Assembly: GCA_964417925.1 (NCBI GenBank)
Contig: CAYQJV010000001.1
Span: 46,728 to 110,727 of the forward strand
Source: CAYQJV01 sp964417925
GTDB lineage: Bacteria > Hydrothermota > Tepidihabitantia > B3-TA06 > CAYQJV01
Direction of reading: 5' to 3'
DNA length: 64,000 bases
Position numbers and translations under genes: made by a program
Shown here: piece by piece, positions 53,167 to 61,449 of the stretch
How positions within the stretch are numbered: the stretch's first letter is position 1
Layout of the letters: every line of letters starts with the position of its first letter
Notes under the pieces: generated by a model
The model's database searches: none
What the model was told of the DNA's origin: nothing
What the model saw: the letters and a program-made list of their open reading frames with translations, nothing else

Positions 53167-54697
53167 TGTTTCTATCCAGAGTTCTATACTGAACTGCCTC
53201 TGCAATATGATAGGGTTTTATACTCTCAGATCCTTCAAGATCTGCTATGGTCCTTGCGATTTTGAGTATCTTATCATAGGCTCTTGCTGAGAGTCCAAAC
53301 TTCTCCATTGCAACTCTTAAAAGTCTATTTGATTCCTCATCTATTGTACAGAACTCTTTTATATCTCTGGTTTCCATTTGTGCATTGCAATATATTCTCT
53401 TTTTTCTCTTTAAATCTTTAAACCGCTCTATTTGAATTTTCCTCGCCTTATCAACCCTTGCCCTTATTGTCTCTGAACTCTCTCCTATCTTTTTGGATGA
53501 TATCTCTTCGTATCTTAAACTTGGTACTTCTATATGAATATCTATTCTATCAAGCAAAGGACCTGATACTTTGGCTCTATATCTCTGTATAGCCATAGGG
53601 GTACATGTGCATGCATGATAAGGATCTGTATAATGCCCACAAGGGCAGGGATTCATTGCAGCTACCAGCATAAACCTCGCAGGATAGGTAACTGTAATTT
53701 TTGCCCTACTTAAAACCACAAATCCATCCTCCAAAGGTTGCCTTAATACTTCTAATACATTTCTTCTAAACTCTGGCAATTCATCCAAAAACAAAACTCC
53801 ATTATGTGCAAGTGAAACCTCTCCTGGTTTTGGTACTTGCCCTCCTCCAGTAAGCCCAGCATCAGAGATGGTATGATGGGGAGCTCTAAAAGGCCTTGTC
53901 GCTACAATGGGCTTTTGACTCTTAAGTACACCTGCGACACTGTGTATTCTTGTGGTCTCCAATGCCTCTTCAAGTGTCATCTTAGGAAGAATGGTAGGTA
54001 ATCTCCTTGCCAACATTGTTTTTCCAGTTCCAGGGGGACCTATCATTAGAATATTATGCCCTCCTGCTGCTGCGATCTCAAGAGCTCTTTTAGCATGCTC
54101 CTGCCCTTTTACATCAGAAAAATCTATTCCCCACTTAGACTCTTCATCAAAAAGTCTTTCCACATCAACACTTACAGGTTGTTTACTTATTTTGCCATCC
54201 AAAAACTCTATCACCTCTCTTAAACTGCTGAACCCATATACAAATCCCTTTCCCGCTATCGCTGCTTCTTTAGCATTCTTCATGGGCAAAAGAAGAAGAA
54301 GTCCTTTTTCTTTAGCAAGACCGGCTACCACCAATGCACCTTTTATAGGCCTTATCTCTCCATTAAGGGATAACTCTCCCAAGATTAGAACCTTATCAAG
54401 CAAAGCAGAAGAAACTCTTCCTGTAGCTGCAAGTATACCAATTGCAATAGGAAGGTCATAAGCAGCTCCTTCCTTCTTTATATCTGCTGGTGCAAGATTT
54501 ACAGTAATTTTTTGTGGTGGAAGAAGAAAACCAGAATTTCTCAAAGCAGACTGCACTCTATCCTTTGATTCCTTTACAGCATTATCAGGAAGACCTACTG
54601 TGGTAAAAGAGGGAATACCTCTTGAAGCATCTATTTCTACTTCTACCATATATGGATCTATACCAATAATTCCTGCAGATAAAACCTTAGAAAGCAT
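53156..54697 (-). CDS. comM: ComM/YifB family Mg-chelatase-like AAA+ ATPase
   Basis: 513 residues. N-terminal Lon-like S5 fold (VGLPDNAVKESKDRVQSALR), Walker A GPPGTGKTM, HHTISDAGLTGGG, and the zinc-like NPCPCGHYTDPYHACTC stretch. In competent bacteria ComM is a branch-migration helicase in transformation; most genomes carry it regardless. Last gene of the rpsP operon, overlapping yraN by 11 bases. Confidence 0.93.
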   Translation of the reverse strand: MLSKVLSAGIIGIDPYMVEVEIDASRGIPSFTTVGLPDNAVKESKDRVQSALRNSGFLLPPQKITVNLAPADIKKEGAAYDLPIAIGILAATGRVSSALLDKVLILGELSLNGEIRPIKGALVVAGLAKEKGLLLLLPMKNAKEAAIAGKGFVYGFSSLREVIEFLDGKISKQPVSVDVERLFDEESKWGIDFSDVKGQEHAKRALEIAAAGGHNILMIGPPGTGKTMLARRLPTILPKMTLEEALETTRIHSVAGVLKSQKPIVATRPFRAPHHTISDAGLTGGGQVPKPGEVSLAHNGVLFLDELPEFRRNVLEVLRQPLEDGFVVLSRAKITVTYPARFMLVAAMNPCPCGHYTDPYHACTCTPMAIQRYRAKVSGPLLDRIDIHIEVPSLRYEEISSKKIGESSETIRARVDKARKIQIERFKDLKRKKRIYCNAQMETRDIKEFCTIDEESNRLLRVAMEKFGLSARAYDKILKIARTIADLEGSESIKPYHIAEAVQYRTLDRNIDL

Positions 54698-55061
54698 CTA
54701 TAAACGCTCCTTCATAATGTTCTATTTTTTTCTCCTTATTCCCATACCGCACCGCGATCACATCAAATCTCACATGATCAAAAGGAGGAAGATCAGTCTT
54801 ATAAGAGAGATACTCCTTTGCCACATTTATTATCTTCTTCTGTTTTCGTTCATTAACGGCTTCTTCAGGAGGGTAAGAAGTTTCAAACCTTCTCATTTTT
54901 ACTTCAAAAAATACAAGGGTCCTCCCTTGATAACCTATTATATCTACCTCTCCATATCTTGTTCTAAAATTTCTCTCTATTATTCGGTATCCTCTTTTTT
55001 TAAGATATTCAACAGCAATATTCTCTCCCTCTCTTCCTTTATCTGTTGCTACCCACCCCAT
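54687..55061 (-). CDS. YraN/UPF0102 family endonuclease-like protein
   Basis: 124 residues. A restriction-endonuclease-like fold with RYGEVDIIGYQGRTLVFFEVKMR (D-xn-E-x-K type site). The biochemical role is not settled. Usual neighbour of rnhB and comM, overlapping both. Confidence 0.9.
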   Translation of the reverse strand: MGWVATDKGREGENIAVEYLKKRGYRIIERNFRTRYGEVDIIGYQGRTLVFFEVKMRRFETSYPPEEAVNERKQKKIINVAKEYLSYKTDLPPFDHVRFDVIAVRYGNKEKKIEHYEGAFIDAF

Positions 55062-55636
55062 GAGAAACTTTTACGATGGTAAGATGAAATACCATACTTT
55101 TTAATGGCTATTCTATGTTGTAAAGTTGGGTACCCTTTGTGTTTTTCAAAACCATACTGAGGAACTATATTTGATAAAAACCTCATATAACTATCCCTTA
55201 TCACCTTTGCTATAATAGATGCAGCAGCAATAGAAATAGATTTTGTATCTCCTTTAACAATTCCTTTCTGTTTATAGTTAAGGTCTGGAATTTCAAAACC
55301 ATCTACAATTATTATATCCGGCTTCAACCGCAACATTTTTATTGCCCTTTTCATAGCCATAAAGGCCGCCTCTCTTATATTAAAAGAATCTATTTCCTCA
55401 GGGGTAGCATAACCTACTGCCACATCTTCTGCATTTTTTATTATCTCTAAAAATAGTTTCCTACGCTTTTGCGGAGAGAGTTTTTTAGAATCATCCACTC
55501 CTTCAGGATATGAATTTCTTTTTAAAATCACTGCGGCAGCAACTACAGGACCTGCCAGTGCACCTCTTCCTACTTCATCCACACCACATATTTTTTTATT
55601 TTTTCTCCAAAGAGTCCTCTCTAACCACCTTTTCAC
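55049..55636 (-). CDS. rnhB: Ribonuclease HII
   Basis: 195 residues. GVDEVGRGALAGPVVAAAVI contains the DE catalytic pair and GRG motif; IIVDGFEIPD and KGDTKSISIAAASIIAKVIRD are conserved. Removes ribonucleotides from DNA and RNA-DNA junctions. Starts within the rplS end (41-base overlap). Confidence 0.95.
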   Translation of the reverse strand: MKRWLERTLWRKNKKICGVDEVGRGALAGPVVAAAVILKRNSYPEGVDDSKKLSPQKRRKLFLEIIKNAEDVAVGYATPEEIDSFNIREAAFMAMKRAIKMLRLKPDIIIVDGFEIPDLNYKQKGIVKGDTKSISIAAASIIAKVIRDSYMRFLSNIVPQYGFEKHKGYPTLQHRIAIKKYGISSYHRKSFSWGG

Positions 55637-55973
55637 GCCTTGCTTCCTTTACCTTCATCCTTACCTTATCCCTTAGATAGAAAAGTTTTGCCCTTCTCAC
55701 TTTCCCTTTTCTTTTCACCTCTATCTTAGTTATAAGAGGAGAATGAAGGGGAAATATTCTTTCTACACCTACCCCTTGTGAAATTTTACGAAGAGTAAAG
55801 GTTTGATTCGACCCACTTCCTCTTTTCTGAATACATACTCCTTCAAAACTTTGAATCTTTTCCTTATCACCTTCTCGTACCTTAAAATATACCTTTACCG
55901 TATCTCCAGGGGAAAAAGATGGTAAATCGTTTCTTATAAACTCCTTTTCAACGATTGCTATTTTATCCATCAT
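55596..55973 (-). CDS. rplS: Ribosomal protein bL19
   Basis: 125 residues. FSPGDTVKVYFKVREGDKEK, IQSFEGVCIQKRGSGSNQTF and GVGVERIFPLHSP are the family motifs. GGAGG precedes two adjacent ATGs (55973 and 55970); the second has the better spacing. Overlaps trmD by 8-11 bases. Confidence 0.96.
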   Translation of the reverse strand: MMDKIAIVEKEFIRNDLPSFSPGDTVKVYFKVREGDKEKIQSFEGVCIQKRGSGSNQTFTLRKISQGVGVERIFPLHSPLITKIEVKRKGKVRRAKLFYLRDKVRMKVKEARREKVVREDSLEKK

Positions 55974-56691
55974 AGACCTCCTTTATTGTCTTTATAATTT
56001 CATCATCAAGCGAAATTTGAGATAGAAGATACGGTCTTTTTAACAAAGTTTCTTTTATTGCTTCCCTTTTTCGCCATTCATATATTTTTTTGTGATCACC
56101 TGACAATAAAATTTCAGGTACCTTCATCCCCCTAAAATTCCTTGGCCTTGTATAACAAGGAGGAGAAAGCAATCCATTCATAAACGAATCTTCAAGTATA
56201 GATTCATAATCTCCTACCACTCCTGGAATAAGCCTTACAATTCCCTCTGCCATTAAAAGAGCCCCAAGTTCACCACTGGAAAAAATATAATCTCCTAAGG
56301 AAATTTCATGTGTGATAAGAGACTTTACCCGTTCATCAACTCCTTTATATCTTCCACATATAAAAACAACACAGTCTTCCTGAGAAAAAGAATTTAACAT
56401 GGATTGAGTAAGTATTTCACCCTTAGGGGATAAAAGAATTACAACCCGAGGAATATCTTTTTTAAAAATAGCTTCAAATGCTTCAAAAACAGGCTCTGGT
56501 CTCATAATCATTCCTGCTCCTCCTCCATAGGGATAGTCATCTATAGAACCATAAGCATCTTTTGCATATTCATGTAAGTTGATTACCTTAAATTCTACAA
56601 AATTTTTATCCTGAGCCTTTTTAAAAACCCCTAAGTTTAAAACGGATTCAAAATACTCTGGTGCGCCCGAAAAGAAAAAGATTTTTTTCAT
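55963..56691 (-). CDS. trmD: tRNA (guanine-37-N1) methyltransferase
   Basis: 242 residues. SPOUT enzyme with a trefoil knot: YPYGGGAGMIMRPEPVFEAF, VVILLSPKG, CGRYKGVDERV and SGELGALLMAEGIVRLIPGV are characteristic. Makes m1G37 to prevent frameshifting. It follows khpA directly; rimM, usually between them, is absent. Confidence 0.96.
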   Translation of the reverse strand: MKKIFFFSGAPEYFESVLNLGVFKKAQDKNFVEFKVINLHEYAKDAYGSIDDYPYGGGAGMIMRPEPVFEAFEAIFKKDIPRVVILLSPKGEILTQSMLNSFSQEDCVVFICGRYKGVDERVKSLITHEISLGDYIFSSGELGALLMAEGIVRLIPGVVGDYESILEDSFMNGLLSPPCYTRPRNFRGMKVPEILLSGDHKKIYEWRKREAIKETLLKRPYLLSQISLDDEIIKTIKEVYDG

Positions 56692-56717
56692 AACGAGACG
56701 GGCAAGGGATAAAGGTT

Positions 56718-56948
56718 TTATTCAATTATCTCAAGTTGTGCTCTTTTACCTTTTCTCATTGCTGCTGCGGTAAGGATGGTACGGATGGCTTTTGCCATCC
56801 TCCCTTCCTTACCTATTACTTTTCCTATATCTCCTTCTCCAACCTTAAGTTCGTATATTACACTACGTTCACCTGCAACCTCTTTTATCTCAACCTGATC
56901 AGGATTATCTACCAATGCTTTAACGATGTATTCAAGCAGTTCCTTCAT
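56718..56948 (-). CDS. khpA: KH-domain RNA-binding protein KhpA
   Basis: 76 residues. IGKVIGKEGRMAKAIRTIL contains the GxxG loop of the KH domain. An RNA chaperone-like protein normally encoded between rpsP and rimM. AAAGGAGGAG before the ATG; overlaps rpsP by 17 bases. Confidence 0.93.
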   Translation of the reverse strand: MKELLEYIVKALVDNPDQVEIKEVAGERSVIYELKVGEGDIGKVIGKEGRMAKAIRTILTAAAMRKGKRAQLEIIE

Positions 56949-57204
56949 CTTCTCCTCCTTTTGGTTTTAGGTTTTTGTTTATTGCCTTTAAAAGTGCCTT
57001 TACCCTATCTGTAGGTTGTGCACCTTTTTCTATCCAGTATTTGAATCTATCCTCTTTTATAACTATCTCACCTTCTTTCTTTGGATTGTAATGACCTATC
57101 ACCTCCAAGCATTCGCTATCCCTTGCCCGTCTCGAATCCGCAACTACAATCCTATATATTGGATTATTCCTTTTTCCCATTTTTGAAAGTCTTATCTTTA
57201 CCAC
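56932..57204 (-). CDS. rpsP: Ribosomal protein bS16
   Basis: 90 residues, GTG start: VKIRLSKMGKRNNPIYRIVV is the family N-terminus. First gene of rpsP-khpA-trmD-rplS-rnhB-yraN-comM. The GTG lies 6 bases after the -10 box with no ribosome site, so a ribosomal protein gene appears to have a leaderless GTG start. Confidence 0.95.
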   Translation of the reverse strand: MVKIRLSKMGKRNNPIYRIVVADSRRARDSECLEVIGHYNPKKEGEIVIKEDRFKYWIEKGAQPTDRVKALLKAINKNLKPKGGEDEGTA

Positions 57205-57210
57205 AATTAA

Positions 57211-57238
57211 ATGATAGTTAAATTTAAACCTTTGTCAA
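57211..57238 (-). promoter_or_regulatory. Vegetative promoter of rpsP operon
   Basis: Minus strand: TTGACA (57238-57233), 16-bp spacer, TATCAT (57216-57211), 6 bases to GTG. It abuts the stop codon of the upstream HEAT gene. Confidence 0.78.
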
Positions 57239-57239
57239 G

Positions 57240-58871
57240 TTAATTAAAATTCAACAGAGCTATCCTTGCCTTTTGTGATATCTCCTCCATACCATATCTG
57301 GATAATTCCTTAAGAACTTCTTTAGCCTTTTCTGTACCTATCATTTCTAACAAATATATTCCCCTAAGAGGATTTTTTAAAATCATTTTTTTAAACGTAC
57401 TCCAACTTCCCTTTCCTAACATTATAAGACATGCGTTTTTTGTAAATTCATCAACGTCCTCGGGTAATTCATTCTCATTGATTGTTCCTATCTTACAAAG
57501 GCATAGCAATGCATGTGTTCTTACCTCATAGTTTTCATCCCTTAACAACCTTTTGAGTTTTTTTTCGTCCGTTTTTTTGCTTCCTATCCTTACAAGTGCC
57601 CATAAAGCATGCTTTCTTATACCCCAGAATTTATGGAACAACAACTGTTCAAGGGAAGGTATGAGTTGCTCATCCTTTATCATTCCTGCAGCATGACATG
57701 CTGCTTCTTGAACTTCCCATCCTGCATCAAATAATCTCTGCTTAATGTATGGAATCGCTCTTTTATCTTTAATTCTACCAAGTGCAATCACTGCCTCAAC
57801 CCTTACCGAAGGAGAATCATCAATTAGATTTTTAATAAGTTCATTAAATGATAGGGTATCCCTTAACAACCCTACTGCCCTGCAAGCAGCTTCTCTTAAC
57901 AAAGGATTGGGATCATTTAAAAATTTCCTAACCAGAGGGGCCAAATCTCTTTCTTCGGTTTCACCTATGGTTGTTAGAAGAGCTTCAAGTACTGCAGGAT
58001 GATTTTCCTTTTTTAGAAATTCTTCAAGTATCTCTTTCCTGTTATTAAAATTTTTAAGTTGTTCTGCTACCTCTTTCCTTACCATCCAAGCATCATCTAC
58101 TATAAGTTTCTCTATCCCCTTCTTGGATATCTCCTTCACAGGAAATTTCACTATAATTGCCACTGCTTTTATCCTGAGAGAATCGGGCAAAACATCAATA
58201 TTATCGATTAGTTGCAATACTGCCTCTTTTTTATTGAATCTTGCAAGAAAAAGACAAGCACAGGTTTTTAAAAGAGAATCTTCACACACCATGAATCTTT
58301 CAAGATTTTTTACAATTTTATAGTCATTTGCATTCCCTATAATATTTATTGCAGTAAACACAATATCTTTCTCCTTATCATCAAGCAGTTTAATAACCTC
58401 TGCAGGAGGAGTAGAGGTTAATTTCCCAATTGTAATTAACGCTTCTTTTCTTATTTTTTTATTCTCATCAACCAATAGAGGAGTTATTTCTTTTACAACC
58501 CCAGATAAGTTAAAATTTCGTAAGGCCACAAGAGAATTAAACCTAACTGCATCATCTTTATCTTTTAAGGCCATTAATAAATACTTTAAAGCCCTTTCGT
58601 CCTTCAGTTTTCCTAAAGCCCAAGTTGCTTCAAATCTTACTGCAGAAGAGCTATCTTTAAGCATTTTTATCAAAAAATCAAAAGATTCTTTTATGTTCTT
58701 TTTACCACATATCTCTGCTGCTTTCATCTTTACAAATGAAGAATCCTTTTCAACAAAAGGAAGTACTTTTATAAACTCTTGTACCTTTACTGTATCAAGA
58801 AATGCAACCTTCTCATTCATATTCATGACACCCCATTCCTCCTGGGTAATAAAAAAGAAAAAAAAGATCAT
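57240..58871 (-). CDS. HEAT-repeat protein
   Basis: 543 residues, almost entirely HEAT/PBS-lyase-type repeats of ~30 residues (for example DSSAVRFEATWALGKLKDER; DSPSVRVEAVIALGRIKDKR). The N-terminus MIFFFFFITQEEW is a short hydrophobic stretch lacking basic residues; GGAGG precedes the ATG, which overlaps the TVP38 stop (ATGA). A later start (MNMNEKV) would make it cytoplasmic. Likely a protein-interaction scaffold; partner unknown. Confidence 0.82.
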   Translation of the reverse strand: MIFFFFFITQEEWGVMNMNEKVAFLDTVKVQEFIKVLPFVEKDSSFVKMKAAEICGKKNIKESFDFLIKMLKDSSSAVRFEATWALGKLKDERALKYLLMALKDKDDAVRFNSLVALRNFNLSGVVKEITPLLVDENKKIRKEALITIGKLTSTPPAEVIKLLDDKEKDIVFTAINIIGNANDYKIVKNLERFMVCEDSLLKTCACLFLARFNKKEAVLQLIDNIDVLPDSLRIKAVAIIVKFPVKEISKKGIEKLIVDDAWMVRKEVAEQLKNFNNRKEILEEFLKKENHPAVLEALLTTIGETEERDLAPLVRKFLNDPNPLLREAACRAVGLLRDTLSFNELIKNLIDDSPSVRVEAVIALGRIKDKRAIPYIKQRLFDAGWEVQEAACHAAGMIKDEQLIPSLEQLLFHKFWGIRKHALWALVRIGSKKTDEKKLKRLLRDENYEVRTHALLCLCKIGTINENELPEDVDEFTKNACLIMLGKGSWSTFKKMILKNPLRGIYLLEMIGTEKAKEVLKELSRYGMEEISQKARIALLNFN

Positions 58872-59518
58872 GTTGCCTCCTTTGTTTTCAAAATTTTCTC
58901 CATTGCATGTTCAAAAAGTCTTTCAAATTTTCTTCTAAAAATAAGATAACAAATTATTGCAATAATAAAACCCATTCCTGCAACTATTAACCCTTTCATT
59001 CCATATGTAATTATTTTATCGCCTATATATACTGATATTACAATTCCTGGAAGTCTCCCCAAAGAAAATAAAATTATAAGCACTTTTAAAGGTACAGAAG
59101 TTAAACCTGCAAGATAAAATATCCCATCTCCTATGGGATTTGGAAAGATTGAAAGTAAAATTAATACAGGTATTCCTTTTCTGGTTATCTTTTCTTCAAA
59201 TTTTCTTGCTTTGTCATCTAAAAAAAATTTTACAAGCTTTTTTCCAAAAAACCTTGACAACGCCATTGCCAAAAAACCACCTATAATGATTGACAGCCAG
59301 CATACCATTATTCCTTTTATGGTGCCGAAAAGCATCCCTGAAGAAACAGTAAGTACCTGCCCTGGAAGAGGAGCAAAAAGAATTTGCAAGATGTAAAGTA
59401 AAATAAATAACATTACTCCTACACCCTCATTTTGTCTCACCGTTTCCCTAAGCAACAATGGATTTTTAAAGATACTCCAGAAACTTTTATTTACTATGAA
59501 TAGACACCCCCCTCCCAT
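58868..59518 (-). CDS. TVP38/TMEM64-family (DedA-like) membrane protein
   Basis: 216 residues from ATG 59518. Conserved re-entrant loop: FAPLPGQVLTVSSGMLFGTIKG, and FPNPIGDGIFYLAGLTSVPL. In this superfamily members move lipids across the membrane. The frame stays open upstream and would add EKRRLIGIIGLFIFIGI, a good first membrane span, with only an ATA (59572) as possible start; so the true protein may be 18 residues longer. In the tRNA-Leu-cdd-malic enzyme-HEAT unit. Confidence 0.85.
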   Translation of the reverse strand: MGGGCLFIVNKSFWSIFKNPLLLRETVRQNEGVGVMLFILLYILQILFAPLPGQVLTVSSGMLFGTIKGIMVCWLSIIIGGFLAMALSRFFGKKLVKFFLDDKARKFEEKITRKGIPVLILLSIFPNPIGDGIFYLAGLTSVPLKVLIILFSLGRLPGIVISVYIGDKIITYGMKGLIVAGMGFIIAIICYLIFRRKFERLFEHAMEKILKTKEAT

Positions 59519-59579
59519 AATACCAATAAATATAAATAGCCCTATTATACCTATTAGTCTTCTTTTTTCTATTTTCCTT

Positions 59580-60929
59580 TTATTCTTCTGGACTCCTTAT
59601 TATTCCTTTTTCCATTAATATTTTTATCTCATCCCTTGCCCTCTTTATTATAGAAAGGGCTCTTTGGTATAGTTCCTCCTTAGATATGTTTATTCGAGCA
59701 ATACCCTGTTCTATTGCCTTCATACCCACAGCTACTGCCTCTCTGGGATATACTTCCCAATCTTCCATAGTTGGAACAATATACTCCTCTTTTAACCCTT
59801 TTTCTTCTGCAACTTCTGCAATTGCATAGGCAGCTGCTATGTGCATCTCATCTGTTATTGTTTTTGCTCTCACATCTAAAGCTCCTCTAAATATTCCTGG
59901 AAATCCAAGAGAGTTATTCACTTGGTTCGGGAAATCACTCCTTCCAGTACCAAATATCTTAACCCCTGCTTCCTTTGCTTCCCATGGCCATATTTCAGGC
60001 ACAGGATTTGCTTCTGCAAACATAATAGCATCTTCTGCCATCGCTGCGACCCATTCCTTTTTAATTGTTCCAGGACCTGGCTTTGAAGCAGCAATACAAA
60101 CATCAGTCCCTTCAATTGCCTCTGGAATTCCTCCTTTCCTTTTCTCAGCATTGGTAGTCATTGCAATTTCAAATTTGTAAGGATTCTCTTTTTTAAGCTT
60201 TTCAATATCTTCCCTATCAGGATGGAGTATTCCTTTTGAGTCTACAGCAATTATATTCCCAGCCGGCACCCCTGCTTTTATCAAAGTTCTTATAAGGCAT
60301 ACATTTGCTGCTCCTGCCCCTATAATAGAAAATTTTACCTTAGAAAGGTCTTTTCCCACCAACTTAAGTGCATTAATAACACCTGCAAGTGTTATTGCTG
60401 CAGTTCCCTGTTGATCATCATGCCACACAGGAATATCAAGTTCCTCTCTTAGTCTCTCAAGAATATAAAAACACTTAGGAGATTCTATATCTTCAAGATT
60501 AATACCCCCAAATGTAGGAGAAATCCATTTGACAGCCTGGATAAATTCATCTGGATCTTTTGTATCTATCATCACAGGAAATGCATCTACACCACCAAGA
60601 TACTTGAATAAAAGTGCTTTTCCTTCCATTACTGGAAGTCCTGCAAGAGGTCCTATATCACCGAGTCCAAGTACCCTTGTACCATCGCTTATAACGGCAA
60701 CAAAATTCCCCTTATTTGTATGTTCAAAAGCTTTTTCTGGATCTCTATGAATTTCTTTGCATGGTTCTGCAACTCCAGGGGTGTACCATATACTGAAATC
60801 ATCAAGAGACCTTATAACGCATTTTGATACTACTTCTACCTTTCCCTGATAAAAAGGATGAAGTTTCAAAGCATCCTTCCCAGGCTTTTCAGCCTTTTTT
60901 AAAAGTTCTTCTACTGTGACTTTCTCCAT
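59580..60929 (-). CDS. Malic enzyme (NAD(P)-dependent, short bacterial form)
   Basis: 449 residues. Oxidative decarboxylation of malate to pyruvate. IWYTPGVAEPCKEI, VISDGTRVLGLGDIGP, WHDDQQGTAAI and SIIGAGAANVCLIRT (Rossmann motif) are visible. Lacks the phosphotransacetylase-like domain of long forms. AAAGGAGG before the ATG. Four bases after cdd. Confidence 0.94.
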   Translation of the reverse strand: MEKVTVEELLKKAEKPGKDALKLHPFYQGKVEVVSKCVIRSLDDFSIWYTPGVAEPCKEIHRDPEKAFEHTNKGNFVAVISDGTRVLGLGDIGPLAGLPVMEGKALLFKYLGGVDAFPVMIDTKDPDEFIQAVKWISPTFGGINLEDIESPKCFYILERLREELDIPVWHDDQQGTAAITLAGVINALKLVGKDLSKVKFSIIGAGAANVCLIRTLIKAGVPAGNIIAVDSKGILHPDREDIEKLKKENPYKFEIAMTTNAEKRKGGIPEAIEGTDVCIAASKPGPGTIKKEWVAAMAEDAIMFAEANPVPEIWPWEAKEAGVKIFGTGRSDFPNQVNNSLGFPGIFRGALDVRAKTITDEMHIAAAYAIAEVAEEKGLKEEYIVPTMEDWEVYPREAVAVGMKAIEQGIARINISKEELYQRALSIIKRARDEIKILMEKGIIRSPEE

Positions 60930-60933
60930 TTGT

Positions 60934-61323
60934 TTACCTCCTTTTTATTCTTTTTAACTTGAAAGGATTAGGATATAACTCCAACAAAGAAAAAATTTTT
61001 TCTTCCTTAGAAGAAAAGAGAAGTATCTTCATATCTTTGTCTGCAAACTCTGAAAGTACTTGTAAACATGCCCCACAGGGATAGGCAATTTTCTCTGTGT
61101 ATACTGCAAGAGCTATAAACTTTTTTTCACCCTCAGAAACCCCTTTAAACAGTGCTACTCTCTCTGCACATACCGTAAGACCATAAGAAGAATTCTCTAT
61201 GTTTGAACCAGTATAAATTTTACCAGAAAGCCCTAATATCGCAGCTCCTACTTTAAATTTTGAATAGGGAGCATATGCATTCTCACTTGCCTTTTTGGCT
61301 TTTTCTTTAAGTTTTTTGAACAT
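60934..61323 (-). CDS. cdd: Cytidine deaminase
   Basis: About 129 residues, starting MFKKLKEKAKKASENAYAPY. Zinc motifs TVCAERVALFKG (C-A-E) and YPCGACLQVL (PCxxC). Deaminates cytidine and deoxycytidine for pyrimidine salvage. The A of its ATG (61323) is the discriminator base of tRNA-Leu; no alternative canonical start lies before the conserved N-terminus. Confidence 0.92.
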   Translation of the reverse strand: MFKKLKEKAKKASENAYAPYSKFKVGAAILGLSGKIYTGSNIENSSYGLTVCAERVALFKGVSEGEKKFIALAVYTEKIAYPCGACLQVLSEFADKDMKILLFSSKEEKIFSLLELYPNPFKLKRIKRR

Positions 61324-61405
61324 GCCGGGGGCGGGACTCGAACCCGCACGGGTTAACCCCATACGCCCCTCAAACGTACGTGTCTGCCAATTCCACCACC
61401 CCGGC
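61323..61405 (-). tRNA. tRNA-Leu (anticodon GAG)
   Basis: An 83-base class II tRNA on the minus strand. Acceptor GCCGGGG pairs with CCCCGGC; the D-loop region TGGTGGAATTGGCAGACAC is typical of Leu; anticodon loop TTGAGGG gives GAG between stem arms TACGT and GCGTA; then a long variable arm and T-arm GCGGGTTCGAGTCCCGC. Discriminator A at 61323. CCA is not encoded: the next bases are TG of the cdd ATG. Confidence 0.93.
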
Positions 61406-61416
61406 GTACCATTTTT

Positions 61417-61444
61417 ATTATAGTGTGAAACATAAAGGAGTCAA
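61417..61444 (-). promoter_or_regulatory. Promoter of tRNA-Leu-cdd unit
   Basis: Minus strand: TTGACT (61444-61439), 16-bp spacer, perfect TATAAT (61422-61417), 11 bases to the tRNA 5' end. Confidence 0.85.
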
Positions 61445-61449
61445 GATAC

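Noticed and set aside
53952..54461. 169-codon plus-strand frame
   Set aside because: Shadow of comM in the opposite strand; no promoter or ribosome site.
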